In this document: in pieces, positions 1 to 11,835 of the stretch | Layout: every line of letters begins with the position of its first letter | Position numbering within the stretch: position 1 is the first letter of the stretch | Assembly: GCA_001632435.1 (NCBI GenBank) | Contig: KV423927.1 | Span: forward strand, 48,115-112,114 | Reading direction: 5' to 3' | DNA: 64,000 nucleotides | From: Calocera cornea HHB12733 | Lineage: Eukaryota > Basidiomycota > Dacrymycetes > Dacrymycetales > Dacrymycetaceae | Made by a program: the position numbers and the translations under genes | Notes under the pieces: model-generated | What the model saw: only the letters and a program-made list of their open reading frames with translations | What the model was told of the DNA's origin: nothing | Databases searched by the model: none

Positions 1-371
1 GTGCAGATTGTGGAAGACACAGCAGAGGGGATGAACCGATCGTGCGTGCTGGATCGGCCATCAATCGCTGTGGCGAGCGCGTTGACGGTGACGCAGGACT
101 TGGGCCAACCTCTGCAGCACTGATCTCGCTTGACATATGCGGTACAGGAAGATGACGCGTCGAAGGAGACGGTGAATGCTGGATCGGAGGTGTTGAAGCG
201 ACGTCTTTGGTTGAAACGGGCTGTATACGGCTGCTCGGAGGACTCGGTGTTGATCGCACAAGCACCTTGGCTGGTCGGGATGGCCGCTGGTAGCCTGGTA
301 CGGAGATGTTCCGGAGTTCTAGGTGTAATTCACAAAGATGAGGACGGCGAGAAACTGTATATGGACCCAAA

Positions 372-962
372 CTAACCTTGATCTTCGTGTACGTGTTCTC
401 TCGTCGGTCCATCTACGGGAGCCTCAAGCGAATCGCTCTCTAGCAAGCTGGCTACCAAGAAAGAAGTTTCCCTTCCGCTTTCTACGGGCTTGGGCCGAGG
501 CTCAGTCTGTGCGCTGTTGGATTGGCCTGTAGGGGAGGGCCGAAGAGAACCACTGTCTTGGTGCGGCGAGGCGGTCCGGTCGGGACTGCAAGTCAGTGAT
601 TCCACCACCTTGGCCGACTTCTGTACCTGACTACGGCCATGGAAGGATGAGCTTAAGGCACCTCGATTGCTCAGGAAGACAGCTCGAGCACGCTTTTGCT
701 GAACAATGTCGAGATTCAAGCCGCGCAGTTTTGCGTAATGTGTCGGCTTCCGGCGGCTTAGCGCATCGCGCAATAGAGCTTCCCGCTTCTCCTCTGGGCA
801 TACAGAGATTGGATCAGCGTAATCGTCTTCGCCAGGCCACCCGTGTGTTGGAAGCACTGGGCGCTCATCTTGCTCTTCAGTGGATGTTTGGACATCGAGA
901 TCGTCGCCGGGCCAACCGCGAAGAGGCGACACACTCCGGGTTGTCGTCCGAGTGGATGACAT
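372..962 (-). CDS. possible disordered hypothetical protein
   Basis: Open frame of 196 codons on the minus strand. I recognise no family. The predicted protein is polar and probably disordered. It contains the same short module twice near the N-terminus (RGWPGDD at about residue 15 and HGWPGEDD at about residue 41), followed by a basic stretch around residues 60-95 and a Ser/Pro-rich tail. The repeated Trp-Pro-Gly module is the only argument that this is a real protein rather than a chance frame. No splice signals were needed, and no clear promoter was seen. It could also be the last exon of a longer gene. Confidence 0.3.
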   Translation of the reverse strand: MSSTRTTTRSVSPLRGWPGDDLDVQTSTEEQDERPVLPTHGWPGEDDYADPISVCPEEKREALLRDALSRRKPTHYAKLRGLNLDIVQQKRARAVFLSNRGALSSSFHGRSQVQKSAKVVESLTCSPDRTASPHQDSGSLRPSPTGQSNSAQTEPRPKPVESGRETSFLVASLLESDSLEAPVDGPTREHVHEDQG

Positions 963-1122
963 TAAAGTGAATGCATCATTCCACCGAATGAGTCTAGCGT
1001 GAGAGCGTCGTTATGATAGGATAAACAGACGTGCATATAGGAGTGTTCAAGCATGAAGGAAATGCATTTGGCGATCGGGTGTGATGATGGTCATAGAACG
1101 GGATAGCATATGCGACGCTCGA

Positions 1123-1191
1123 CGCCACCCACTAGTTCGCCACCCACTACGCCACCCACTAACTCCGCCACCCACTACGCCACCCACTACC
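1123..1191. repeat. minisatellite, 12-nt unit CGCCACCCACTA
   Basis: Five near-perfect copies of a 12-nt unit (CGCCACCCACTA), with short spacers after the first and third copies. It lies about 100 nt upstream of the start codon chosen for the next gene, so it may sit in that gene's promoter or 5' leader. Confidence 0.8.
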
Positions 1192-1291
1192 TCACTGAGC
1201 CAAAGCGGCGCCGCCTACTTGTCCGACAACGTCCACAAGCGTCAGTCTATGCTGCATTCTATATCATTTTTACTTATCGCCTGTTGATACG

Positions 1292-4200
1292 ATGATCCCT
1301 TCCGAGCAAGCGTTGTCTGAGCTACGAACGATGCCTGCTGGCGAGCGGGAGGGGAATGAGTGGCAGATCAGCTGGTCAGAACGCATGCCCGAGATTGCAG
1401 AACGCCTCCTGGATTTGCTTTATACGGTTAAGGGTATACCTACCAAAGCAGAACAGGAGGATGTACGTGCGATGGATATAGAGAGAGGAAAAGAAGAGAT
1501 GACTGCTCTTGCGACTGTGCTAGTAAGTCTCTCTCAAAGACCCATTATTCCAGCAACCTAACGGTTGCCCAATAGAACCCGATTGTGCAGTTGTGGTATT
1601 ATGTCGGTCTCGCAGGGACGTTACCAGAAACAATTCTCTGGCGGGTGGAGCGCTTCGTGCGCATAGCCCAGTCTCTCTACGACCGCAATCAGCAGTCTCT
1701 GCCGACCGGCGAGGAAGGACTAGACCTACACTACATCCGCATTCCAGAGGAATGGAATGAAAAATACTCGATCATCAAGCGGCTTCGCGTTGACTTTCCG
1801 TCGAAACCGGAAGACATCGGTCCGACACTCGGTATACTTGGAGTGTTGATGGATGTCGATGAGAATACCATGGAGACGGCATGGGTGGGATGGGAGAGTC
1901 GCCTCCGTATTCTACACGGAGAGCTGTGGGAAGAGATTTTCCGTATGATTGGCCCGCCTGTGCGACTGGAAGCTTCGAAGACCAGCGATGCAACAGCATT
2001 CACAACGCTCACAGGCAGTATATGGGTGCGTGGTGCTTCGAATGTATAGATCGAATACTCATCGTGCTCTCTAGTCGCTCGTCGACGAGTCGGCACAGGC
2101 CATGATGATAAACGAGTGGACTGGTCGACTACAAGCAATTTTGCTTCAACACGCCTTGTACTCAAGGGATCTGTTGTGGTGGTTTGGGCCCCGCTTTGCA
2201 AGTGGGATCCTTTTCCAAGAATACATGCCCAGGACGGTCACTCACTACGCCTTCGGATTGGCGCCCTGGCTCTGGTCGATTGCACCGTTGAACGTACGCG
2301 AAAGACACAAGCCGACTAAGTGGTGGGAAGCGAATTCAGCTTACAGGACGTTCTACATCCAAGAGTGTTTGTACGTGGCGTTTGGGATGGAGCTGATAGA
2401 TTCTGTGATGCCGAAAGGAAAATGGTTCAAAGACGACGAGCCCAGAGCGATGTGGTGGTACGTAAACTCGCGGTGCGATGTATGGGTACGTGTGACTGAG
2501 ACATTGGCCGATGTCAAACATCTGACCGTTCAAATTACCCAGTGTCGCTACCTTTTGCAGTGTTATCTGCACCGCGTCCCAATAAGCGATAAGCTAATTG
2601 GAGTACTGCTCGTTTTCCTCGACCAGCTCATGGATCTCATATGCGACAGCCCCAATCTCAGTATCCCCATTCCTGCCGACTTCCTACCGGTACGGCTTTT
2701 GCCAAAACGCGTTCTAGATCGATGTTTGAGTGATGTGCGTGGCTTGCGACCTCGCCGGGATATCCATTTCGTCGCCAAATACTGGGATGGAAAGCTTGAC
2801 TTGCTCATGGAGAGCTTTCAGAAGTATGCAGATGAGGATGGAGTGCGGCGATACTCCCAAACAATCGTGAGCCAAGGGTTTCACGAAGTAGTAGCTCGAA
2901 AGCTAAACTCGTCGCAGGGAATGCTCTTCGCTAGCTTCCGTATAGAGGCTTTGATGGGGTGCAGACCAGAGGTCTTTGCCAAGGCCGTGGAGGTGCTGAA
3001 TGGCTTGCACATGTTTGCGCAATTGTGTCCAGCAGTCACAGATGGCCTTCCGGATGTCCTCTTAATGCCACCTTCCCTACTACAACCCCATGTGCAGCGC
3101 CTGGACATGGCTTACAACACACGACTCGAGGAAATGAAGAGAGAGATCGAGGCCGCCCAGAAGCAGCTCGAGTCAACTAGGTCAGGAGAAGACGCTAGAA
3201 ATCCATTACTTGGCCCTACTGCGACCTGCAATCCCACCGGCGGACCTTCGATTGACGAGCCAGAACCTGCGCAGATGGATGACTATACGATGCATGACGT
3301 CGGTGATGACGGCCTGGCGCCACCAAGCCTCGCCTTGGAGACTGATGGCTCTGCAATGGCGGTAGAGGGCGATGGATGGTCAGCCGCTTCAAGACCGGAT
3401 ATCGACGCCAGCAAGTCTGCGACCCAGGTCCGCATAGAGGATCTTGGACCGAAACAGAAGGAAGGATCGAAAAAGGCACGGAAGGGAAGCCATTCTCTGT
3501 CAGTGCGGACCATCGTCATAGACGCGGACGTCAAGCACGACTGCGACTATCTTGTCCCACTGGCCACACCGACTGTTACTCCTGTTCTGGACGATCCTCG
3601 TCGCAAGCTGGACAACTTCTTCTCAACGGGGCCCTTCGATTGTTCGATTCTTCTGCGTTTAAAAACTTACAAGACCGATGAGATTCTGAAACAATACCGG
3701 CCGGAATATACAAATCGTGGTTATCGTGAATTCAAGCCACGCCGAATTCGTTTGTCGGAGCTGACATTGGAGCTCCTGCAGGAGGTTGGCTTTTTGGTGG
3801 CTGAATGCGGTAACGGTGTTGAAGCTGAAGTAAGTTTGACATATTCAACACCAGCGAGCTCATCTCAGGGGCTCTGCAGTTTATGTATGGCATCTATCGA
3901 TGCCAGACATGCCAACAAGCCCATGAGAGCACGATCTCGCAGGATATCTGGTTTATGTTCTGCTGGCGATTCAGAGGTCATCCATGCTCTGTCTGCTTTC
4001 TCAGGAATCACAAATGTTTGGAAAGGAATGGATGGTGTCGCTCAAGTACGTGACGAGATGGATAAATGAGAAATGACCACTGATTTCACTCTAGTTCCAC
4101 CGTCAATCCATTGTTTGCCAGCTCTTCCCATTGACAAATCGATCATACCACTGCGAGCGCAGGTGTATGTGTTCCTGAAAGTGGCATTTAAGATCAAGCA

Positions 4201-4384
4201 CGATCCGCCGCTATCACAGAGCGAACGCCAAGTCCAAGAGAACGCTGGTAAGAAGCGAAAGTTGACATCGAGCCAGCCGGAGGAAGTTGCCCTGAAGAGA
4301 CAGAAGACTACGCACAATTCGCTGCTATTGCAGAGCGAACTTGAAGTCCAAGAAAAGCTGCAAAGACGCGGAAGTTGGAACTGA
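1292..4384 (+). CDS. orphan five-exon gene, 955 aa, C-terminal Cys cluster and NLS
   Basis: Exons 1292-1522, 1576-2025, 2099-3829, 3880-4045 and 4095-4384 join in frame through four short introns with good GT-AG signals, giving 955 aa. I recognise no family. Residues 1-550 look globular and rich in Trp and Leu. Residues about 570-690 are acidic and Ser/Pro-rich with a possible coiled coil before them. The third intron leads into a Cys-rich exon with spacing C-x2-C then several later Cys and His residues (RCQTC, CWRF, HPCSVC, HKC, GWC), which resembles a zinc-binding cluster. The last exon has a bipartite nuclear signal (KKRKL with KRQK), so a nuclear DNA- or RNA-associated role is possible but unproven. 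The last exon holds two tandem copies of a ~95-nt unit; in the second the frame is shifted by one base, so the protein stops early at 4384 instead of near 4425. Confidence 0.65.
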
Positions 4385-4557
4385 GCCAGGAGGAGGAAGT
4401 GGCGCGGAAGAGGCAAAGGACTAGGTGAAGAAGGTAATACTGTAGAGATGGTCAGAAAGCGACTTTCCTTAATCCAGTACGGTATTTTTATTGCCCTCGT
4501 CTTCCCCGGGGCGACTGGTCAGGAGTTGGAGATGGACTGGCCAACCAGGTTGAAATA

Positions 4558-5005
4558 AATAGCGGAATGTTTCGGCTATTGAAGGTGCGGCGACGAACAA
4601 CGCAGAGAGCATTCTCCACCGCAAGGTCGAGTTGGCCTCAGCTGGATAGCTGAATGTTTCAGCTATCCGGGACACGTGCTGGCACTGCGGCAGGCGATTC
4701 CGATGATCTTCGCCAATGTCTGAACGCGTATTGTAGGATGGGCGCAGGAGCGCCTTGAGGAGGCATCATCTCTTCAGAGTTCAGATGAGCTGGATTGCTA
4801 GATGTTTCAACTATTGATCTATCGGCGAAAAACCACTCGGACTGTAAGACAATCGGAGGAGTTCGAGGGGCTATTCTCATTCAAGTGAACTGAGCTGGAG
4901 CGCTCCATCGCGACGCCAAAGACAGCTTGAGTTGAGCAGGAGGGGCGCAGTAGGAGTCTGGCGTGTTACTTTGAGCTGAGCTAAATAGCTGAATGTTTCA
5001 GCTAC
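4558..5005. repeat. four dispersed copies of a palindromic element
   Basis: A 21-25 nt inverted repeat with core AGCTGAA-TGT-TTCAGCT occurs at 4644-4668 (perfect 11-nt arms around a TGT loop), 4984-5005 (perfect 8-nt arms), 4558-4580 (one mismatch in 10-nt arms) and about 4791-4815 (degenerate). Copies are usually preceded by GAGCTGGAT or a close variant. They lie between the orphan gene and the RPA-like gene. As RNA each would fold into a small hairpin; as DNA they look like dimeric protein-binding sites or decayed mobile-element ends. Confidence 0.7.
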
Positions 5006-5475
5006 TGCCTGGACTGGGTCTGAATGTAATGAGAACTGGGCGCGTGGGCTGCGACCGGAAGCGGCAGTGTTTAGCTGACCGGCCCATACACGTTGGGTGT
5101 CCGTATATATGCGGGAAGCCAAGCCAGCCTATTTGGGGCGCACCATCGTGTTGGAAGGAGATGTACGCGAGTGGAAACAGCGAAACGGCCAACCAGCAAT
5201 GCTGTCATATTTTGCTCATAGTGTACATAGGGATGGCAATTGACTCAACGGATACTGTGCTCGCTTCTATCTTACAGTCTCTAATGATAGAGTAGAAGGT
5301 ACAATGGGGTCGAAGTCACGGATTGACGCACCCCGAATGGAAACTCGTGGTCTGGGATTTGACGATGGCCCGTCGAGGTGAGCAACGAGAATATGCTCGG
5401 CATCACAGGTTTCTGCACCCTCCGGGTAGCGACGTCGAAATTGACGCGAGTATCCATCATCGCTCGTTAACCAGT

Positions 5476-7308
5476 CTACCAGCCCGTTGAATCGTCACGC
5501 TGATCCCGGGAGAGCCTGGACTGGGTTGTGATGATGTCCCAATTGTGAAGTCCGTCTGAAGAGTCTTGATACCTAGGAATGAGAAGTGAGAAGCCGTGTA
5601 GAACCGTCAATCAAGACCTCACCAGCTTTGAAGCTCGTTTTGTACAGGATCAGTATCATCAAAATGAAGAACAGTTACTCCCGATCTAGTACTGAGACAC
5701 GGTCCATAGAAGAAGTCGACTGCTAGTGCTTTGACGGCAACAACCTTCCCTTTCCGCGCTAGAAGCTGTTCTCCATAGTGATCGAATGCACGTACTTGAA
5801 TCCAGGCACAGGACTTGTCAGCCAACCAGATTCCGCCAGGCGTTGGACGCGATCTCTTTCCAATGGAATGATTGTTCCTATCGCGGGCTTCATTGTGTCT
5901 CGATATGTGTGCATCTCGGATGGGCCTATCTCCGGGATCGCCCACGATGCCCAATACATCTGACGCGTCAACTCAGCCATGGGCTCTCTCAGGACACGAA
6001 ACGACTAACCAACAAGTTGGCCCCTTTGCATGTGTTCAATCGCGTCGATCGGCTTGAAAGAAAAGAAGACTGGCGGTATCTTGCGGTCATCAATAAGCTG
6101 CATCTTTGGTCAGAACTGCGTTAATAGGGTGTAAAGATAGCCGTACCTTCTTGAAGTTGGTCTTGCTATCACAAAGCAAACGTAGAGAGTTTCCATCTCC
6201 AGGGTTGGAATGCGCTGTCCCATCGATCACAGTTGCGCCCCAAAGGAGATAGATCTGTATTGGGTGAACGGTCGGTATGTTTCACAAGGGAGTAAGATAG
6301 GAGGAATGCGTACACCGTTCAATGTGAGGTTCTCCGCTATATCCACAGCCTCGTCGCAGGCCATGGCGATGATCTCTGCCTACGGGATAGTCAGGAGGAG
6401 AAGGAAAGACAGAGAACATGAACGCACAGTCGTATCGTGTAAGGCCAATTGTACGGTATCCTTTTTCGCTCGTAACGTTCTGTTGAACCACCGGCCCCTT
6501 GCGCTAATCTTGGTGACACGGACAATGATGCAAACACTATGTAGTGTCAGCATGCAAGCCCAAGGGACAGATCCTTACGTACTGTTCCAAAGCTGGAGAG
6601 AGCTGGGCAATCGCTTTGTAATCGAAGCGGGGAAACAGTCCAATATAGCGGGGGACGCTAACTTGCGGACGATACGCCGGAAGGTCCTCGGGTGGGAAAC
6701 CATCTTCGTCTCTCAAGGGTTGAGGATTGCCGATAATAGGCCCAGGTGGACCAGTAATTTCGAGCTCTTGCACAGTAAGAATGCTGGACCAAGGTTAAGC
6801 GCAGTTAGGAAGGGGTAGCAGCATATATGCGTACATGTTGCCAGTTGCTTGCGAGATTCTCCTCGATACGGAGGAGAGCTTCACTTTCACTCCATCTTGT
6901 GGTCGCCTCCCACGACTCAAAAATTGAGCTCCTCGACTGAGTTTAGCGCGTACGTAGTGAGTGCCGTCACTGAGGAAGCACCTACCGAAGGAAATCAGTA
7001 GGGCGGTCACGACAGAGCGCAGACAGGACTCACAAGTCATCCGAAGGGTATATGAGACGCCCTGCTACATCTCGAGCTCTGAGCAGACATAGTAGTTGGA
7101 CTACCGGCTGATCGAGCACATCGTCGTAGAGAAGGCGGAGACAGCTTCCATCTGTCAGCGGGTGAGACATAGCTCCAGGCGAATCAAGGGGTGAGTGGCC
7201 GTTCAATAATAGAAGACTAGGCGGCTTGCGTGTGGGCGGAGCGCCACCTGACTCAGCCCAGATGGGCCCGTGGCCGCGTCCTTTAGCTTCTTCTGGGATC
7301 CCGGACAT
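5476..7308 (-). CDS. RPA70-like ssDNA-binding protein without DBD-C
   Basis: Nine exons on the minus strand: 7034-7308, 6835-6981, 6583-6783, 6428-6536, 6314-6379, 6147-6254, 6010-6103, 5623-5959, 5476-5572. They join in frame to 477 aa. The pieces follow the large subunit of replication protein A in order. First comes an N-terminal OB fold (LSDGTHYVRAKL, then VQELEITG and IGNPQPL). Then comes DBD-A (VRVTKIS, LHDTTAEIIAMACDEAVD, YLLWGATV), then DBD-B (VLGIVGD, IWLADKS, GKVVAVKALAVDFFYG). RPA70 proteins are usually about 600-620 aa and end in DBD-C with a CxxC zinc ribbon; neither is seen here. An open frame of about 70 codons (roughly 5279-5478) continues downstream in another phase and could be an alternative tail. 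The protein should bind ssDNA; whether it joins the RPA trimer is doubtful without DBD-C. It may be a paralogue rather than the canonical subunit. Confidence 0.75.
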
Positions 7309-8097
7309 CGCGAAGGTGACGAGGATATATTCTCATAATAAAGCGATATGTGACTTGTTTAAGGGGCACGGGCGGATATGAGCAATCAGTCAGAGAACAG
7401 AATATGGAAAAAAAGATAGACGAAAATGGGGGAACTGAGAAGTGCAAACTGTGTATAAATAAGCTTGAGATGGAGGAATGCCAAGGACGGGATGATTGAG
7501 TGTAGCCGGGCTCGTGAGGAACGACTGTGAGATCCCGGAGGCTGAAGGACCCGTGCGCCGCGACTGATAGCTGAATGAGGACGCTGCCAGAAGACTGAAC
7601 AGGCGTGCCTTTCGCATGCCCAGCTCAGTGAACAGGGTTTTGTCCCAAACGTTACCTCATACCCCACACACGCCCGCACCCGCACGATAAGCTATTTTTG
7701 GCTTTTTGCGCGGTACGCGCCCGGCAGGGTTTACTGTGCAGACATTCAATAGTAGTACTGCTAGAGCCGGGAACGCGTTCCTCATGTGTATGTATTACGT
7801 GTTATATGCGATATTGCGCTACGACAGATGGAGGACCACCTACACTATGTAGTGGTACAGTATGCTTTAAAGAGGGCAGAGATGCGCTCGGATGGCCGGG
7901 CGCGCGGCGGTGCCCGCTGACGTCGCCGTCAGATCTGAGATCTCGGTCCGATCCTTTCCCAGACGGGCGACCGAGGATCTCCACCAACACGGGCGATAAG
8001 CTCCAGCATGTGATGTTGCGCCGCCGCCTCCCGCCGTGGCACAACGCCTCAGTCGGTTCACAACACGCGAGGTGAGAGGGGACATCCCCCCGGCGGC
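7309..8097. other. intergenic, no gene seen
   Basis: About 790 nt between the RPA-like start and the DPH7 stop. Open frames on both strands are short and show no family resemblance or splice-linked continuation. It probably holds the RPA-like promoter and the DPH7 3' end. Confidence 0.55.
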
Positions 8098-9498
8098 CTA
8101 GCCCCTCCAGAGACACAGCTTTTGATCATAAAACGAGCAGCTGGCCACCCGGTCCTGCCCGACCCCGCGGTCGGCAGTAATCCACTGCGCGCCATAGCAC
8201 ATGCTCTGATGGCCCTCGAACCGCGCTTGCACCTCCTCGCCGGCGGGCAGGGACAGGTCGAGGACCTCTGCTCCGCCGTGCATCGCTGCGACGAGTAGGT
8301 GGTCGCGCCGCGTGGGGGAGGGGTGGTATGAGAGGCGCCAGGCACCCCCGGCTACGGGGTGGGATGCGAGTGGGCGGGCAGGCGAGCGCGTGTCGTATAT
8401 CCGCACGAGGGAGTCATACCTACGCAACAACCAACCGTCAGCTCGGAATCTCAGAATCTCGGAAGTAGAATGGAAGGAGAGGATAGAACGCACGTCCCGA
8501 CGGCAATCTGGTGCTCGTCCCACGGCGAAGGGACGATCGAAACGATCCCGCCGTCAAATCTGTGTCGCCGCACGATGCGCGATGCGCGATCAGCGATCAG
8601 CCGGGGGCACGGCCAGGATGGGTGGGGGAAGCGACATACCGGCGGGTGACGAACGTCGGGCTGTCCGTGCCGATGCGCAGGTCCCAGCCTTTCAGCGTGA
8701 GGTCGTCGCTACCTAATTTCCTCGTCAACAACCGCCCCATGAGTAGGAGCAGGATGTGAGCCGCCCACTGACCGGAGTACAGCACGCTCGGCTCGTGCCC
8801 CCAGGTGACGTACCACACCTCGTGCTCGTGCGCTTTCCACTGCTGGGCCAGCTCCAGCTTGCCGTCCTTGACGATGACATGGGAGATTTCCCCGTTTGAT
8901 AGGGAAACGAGCGTGGGGCCGAGCGAAGGTGTCGTCCCCTTGTAGGATCCTTGGAGGGAGAGGGACAGCGCGAGAGCGGTCGGGGAGCAATTGACCACGG
9001 AGGAGGGCGGGCCGAGGTGGAACTAGTGTATCCTGCTCAGCGCAGAGCATACAGCGTGCAAGGGGTACGTACATCTGGGGGAGTGAGGTCGTGCAGGTTG
9101 AGGTTGCCTTCTGCGTCGGCGGTAAGCAAGAACGGGCTGTTATCGGCGTTCGTGGCCCTGTGGGAGGAGGTTGGATGCAGCGTCACTCGAACAGGGTGAT
9201 GACTTACCAATGCAGATCCAAGATCCCGGCCGTGTCAAGCGTCGACAGCTGTTTTCTGTCTCCTTAGTATCAGGTCTGAGGCGTCTACATCGTTATGTGC
9301 CGAAGAAGCGCACAATCCATCCTCGTCGAACTGGTACAACAAGACGGTCCCGATGCGTCTTTGTGGGTTTCCTTCGATCAGACGGTACGTCCCGCACGCG
9401 AGAGCAAGGGGCTCCCATGATTGTCCGTGTAGCACCGATAGTGAGTCTGCAGGGTGCGGCAGGTCGACCGAAAAGGACGCCTGGGCCGAAGTGGTCAT
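8098..9498 (-). CDS. DPH7: diphthine methyltransferase/methylesterase DPH7 (WD40)
   Basis: Seven exons on the minus strand: 9314-9498, 9208-9255, 9073-9157, 8773-9022, 8640-8712, 8494-8559 and 8098-8419, giving 342 aa. The protein is a WD40 propeller that matches DPH7 (yeast Rrt2) in order: LACGTY near the N-terminus, LDTAGILDLHW, WKAHEHEVWYVTWG, SGSDDLTLKGWDLR, GTYDSLVRIYDTR, and the C-terminal VASCSFYDQKLCLWRG. DPH7 removes the methyl ester from methylated diphthine on elongation factor 2, the step before the final amidation to diphthamide, in the cytosol. The length fits the family. The first splice acceptor (…GACAG at about 9256) was chosen because it alone keeps the conserved ILDLHW frame. 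The gene is divergent from ureD with only 150 nt between start codons. Confidence 0.87.
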
Positions 9499-9648
9499 GT
9501 AGTTCAACACGGAACGAAACAAAGACGTGTGCAGTGTTGGTGGCGTCTTACGCACCTTCAGTCGGTGCACGACCTTCGGCTGCCACATTTCTCCCACTTT
9601 CAGGCGCATATACCCACCCTCGCCTGCTGTTCCCAGAACAGCCATCGA
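9499..9648. promoter_or_regulatory. shared DPH7/ureD divergent promoter region
   Basis: Only 150 nt separate the two start codons, so both promoters must lie here or extend into the opposite gene's first exon. No clear TATA box was seen. Confidence 0.5.
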
Positions 9649-10608
9649 ATGGACAATGTCATAACCCCTGTACCTCAAGTGCCTCTCCGGCACATCTTCC
9701 ACGGCAGGGGCAAAGCCGTCCTGAACGCGTCTGGCAACACCGCGTCCTTCAGCGAGCTCTCGTATCAGTACCCGCTCAAGCTGCTCTCGCCCCGCACTGT
9801 GGTTGATGGGCCAGTCGCTACGGTCTATGTTCTCTCGTATGGAGGGGGACTGGTCTCGGGGGACCGGATAGATCTGGAGGTCGACGTGGGCGAGCGGTGC
9901 TCGTTGCTCATGCTCACTCAAGTGCGTCCGATATCCCTATCATATAGCATGATCTTATCTAACCATACACAGGGCTTCACCAAAGTCTTCCGAGCCCGAG
10001 GCAAGACGATCTCCGACCCAGGCTCGGACGGTGCGATCACCCGGCAGCGACTGAGTGCCACTGTCCGTTCCGAATCGCTGCTCCTCTTGCTACCCGACCC
10101 CGTCACCTGCTTCGCGCGCTCCTCCTACTCCCAAATCCAGACATTCGACCTCGCCCCCGACGGGTCGGCCATCATACTGGACTGGTTCACCTCCGGCCGT
10201 ATGTCCCGGGGTGAAGTGTGGGAGCTTGATCGGTACAGGAGCGTGAACGAAGTGCAAATCGACGGCAAGCGCGTCGCGAGGGACGTGATGCTGCTTGAAA
10301 ACCTTGTGCCGGGGAGGGTCAAGAGCCGCTTGGCGCCGTACGGGTGCTACGCGACCGTGTTCCTGTTTGGCCCCGCCGTCCAGCCGGTGCTGAAGAGCCT
10401 CAGAGTGGAGTACGACACCATCCAGCAGATGCAGCTCGGTGCGCCCGAGCCGTTCATCTGGTCACTCAGCCCGCTCGAGAAGGGCAAAGCGGGCATCCTG
10501 CGCTGCGCGGGGAAGGAGACCGAAACGGTGCGCGTGTGGTTGAGGACTGCGCTGGCGGAGGTTGGCAAGTTGGTGGGGAAGGATGTGTACGACAAGGCCT
10601 TTGTGTGA
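9649..10608 (+). CDS. ureD: urease accessory protein UreD
   Basis: Two exons, 9649-9921 and 9973-10608, give 302 aa. The 51-nt intron is a multiple of three and has no stop, so the frame reads through it. The protein shows the UreD/UreH pattern: GRGKAVLNASG and FSELSYQYPLKLL near the N-terminus, then YVLSYGGGLVSGD, LDWFTSGR, and LRTALAEVGK near the C-terminus. UreD binds apo-urease together with UreF and UreG and helps deliver nickel to the active site. The frame is open upstream to 9454, but that part is antisense to DPH7 exon 1 and the conserved region starts just after the Met at 9649, so I chose that start. No other urease gene is in the window. Confidence 0.92.
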   Translation: MDNVITPVPQVPLRHIFHGRGKAVLNASGNTASFSELSYQYPLKLLSPRTVVDGPVATVYVLSYGGGLVSGDRIDLEVDVGERCSLLMLTQVRPISLSYSMILSNHTQGFTKVFRARGKTISDPGSDGAITRQRLSATVRSESLLLLLPDPVTCFARSSYSQIQTFDLAPDGSAIILDWFTSGRMSRGEVWELDRYRSVNEVQIDGKRVARDVMLLENLVPGRVKSRLAPYGCYATVFLFGPAVQPVLKSLRVEYDTIQQMQLGAPEPFIWSLSPLEKGKAGILRCAGKETETVRVWLRTALAEVGKLVGKDVYDKAFV

Positions 10609-11185
10609 GAAGAAGTTCGAAGGCAAGCGGATCGCTCCTCGACTTCCAAGGTCCAAGACATCTCCTCAGTGCATTTCTGGCTAGTGCTTTCAACCATCCC
10701 CGCTGGCCTTCTGACTGACTGACTTCCAGAAGTATTAACGTGCCCTGCAGTAGCACAAGTGTGTATGGCAGCGTCCGCACAGGGAGCTGTACCAAGACGC
10801 AACAATGCGATTGACGCCGCTGGTAGTCATGGACACCAAACCATGCATCTCAGCATGAACGTGGACACCGTCAGCATACAGTCCGGTGATGAGACGAACA
10901 GTTGAGCGGCAACAACAGGTTGTCTTCGTACTTAGGCAAGCGGGACCTGTCTTTAGGTAAACAATCAAGTCCATTTCAAAGGACAACAACATCTTGGGAT
11001 TGCACGAGACACAGACTCATTTGTAAACATCAATCATTGCACAATGGAAGGCGTAAGGGAGAGTGAAGGCGGGGAAGACATGGCATGATGTGATATACAT
11101 GACCGACCAGACCCGAGGGCAAAAGCTCGGCTGCCCGGCCGCACACCCCGCTTTCCTGTAACGAGCCGTCGACGGTGCCGTTCGA
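10609..11185. other. intergenic between convergent ureD and UBC4
   Basis: 577 nt between two convergent stop codons. I see no supported ORF; it is probably the two 3' UTRs. Confidence 0.6.

Positions 11186-11835
<650 letters not shown>

Noticed and set aside
9454..9648. 65-residue N-terminal extension of UreD
   Set aside because: The extension is antisense to DPH7 exon 1 and lies outside the conserved UreD region.
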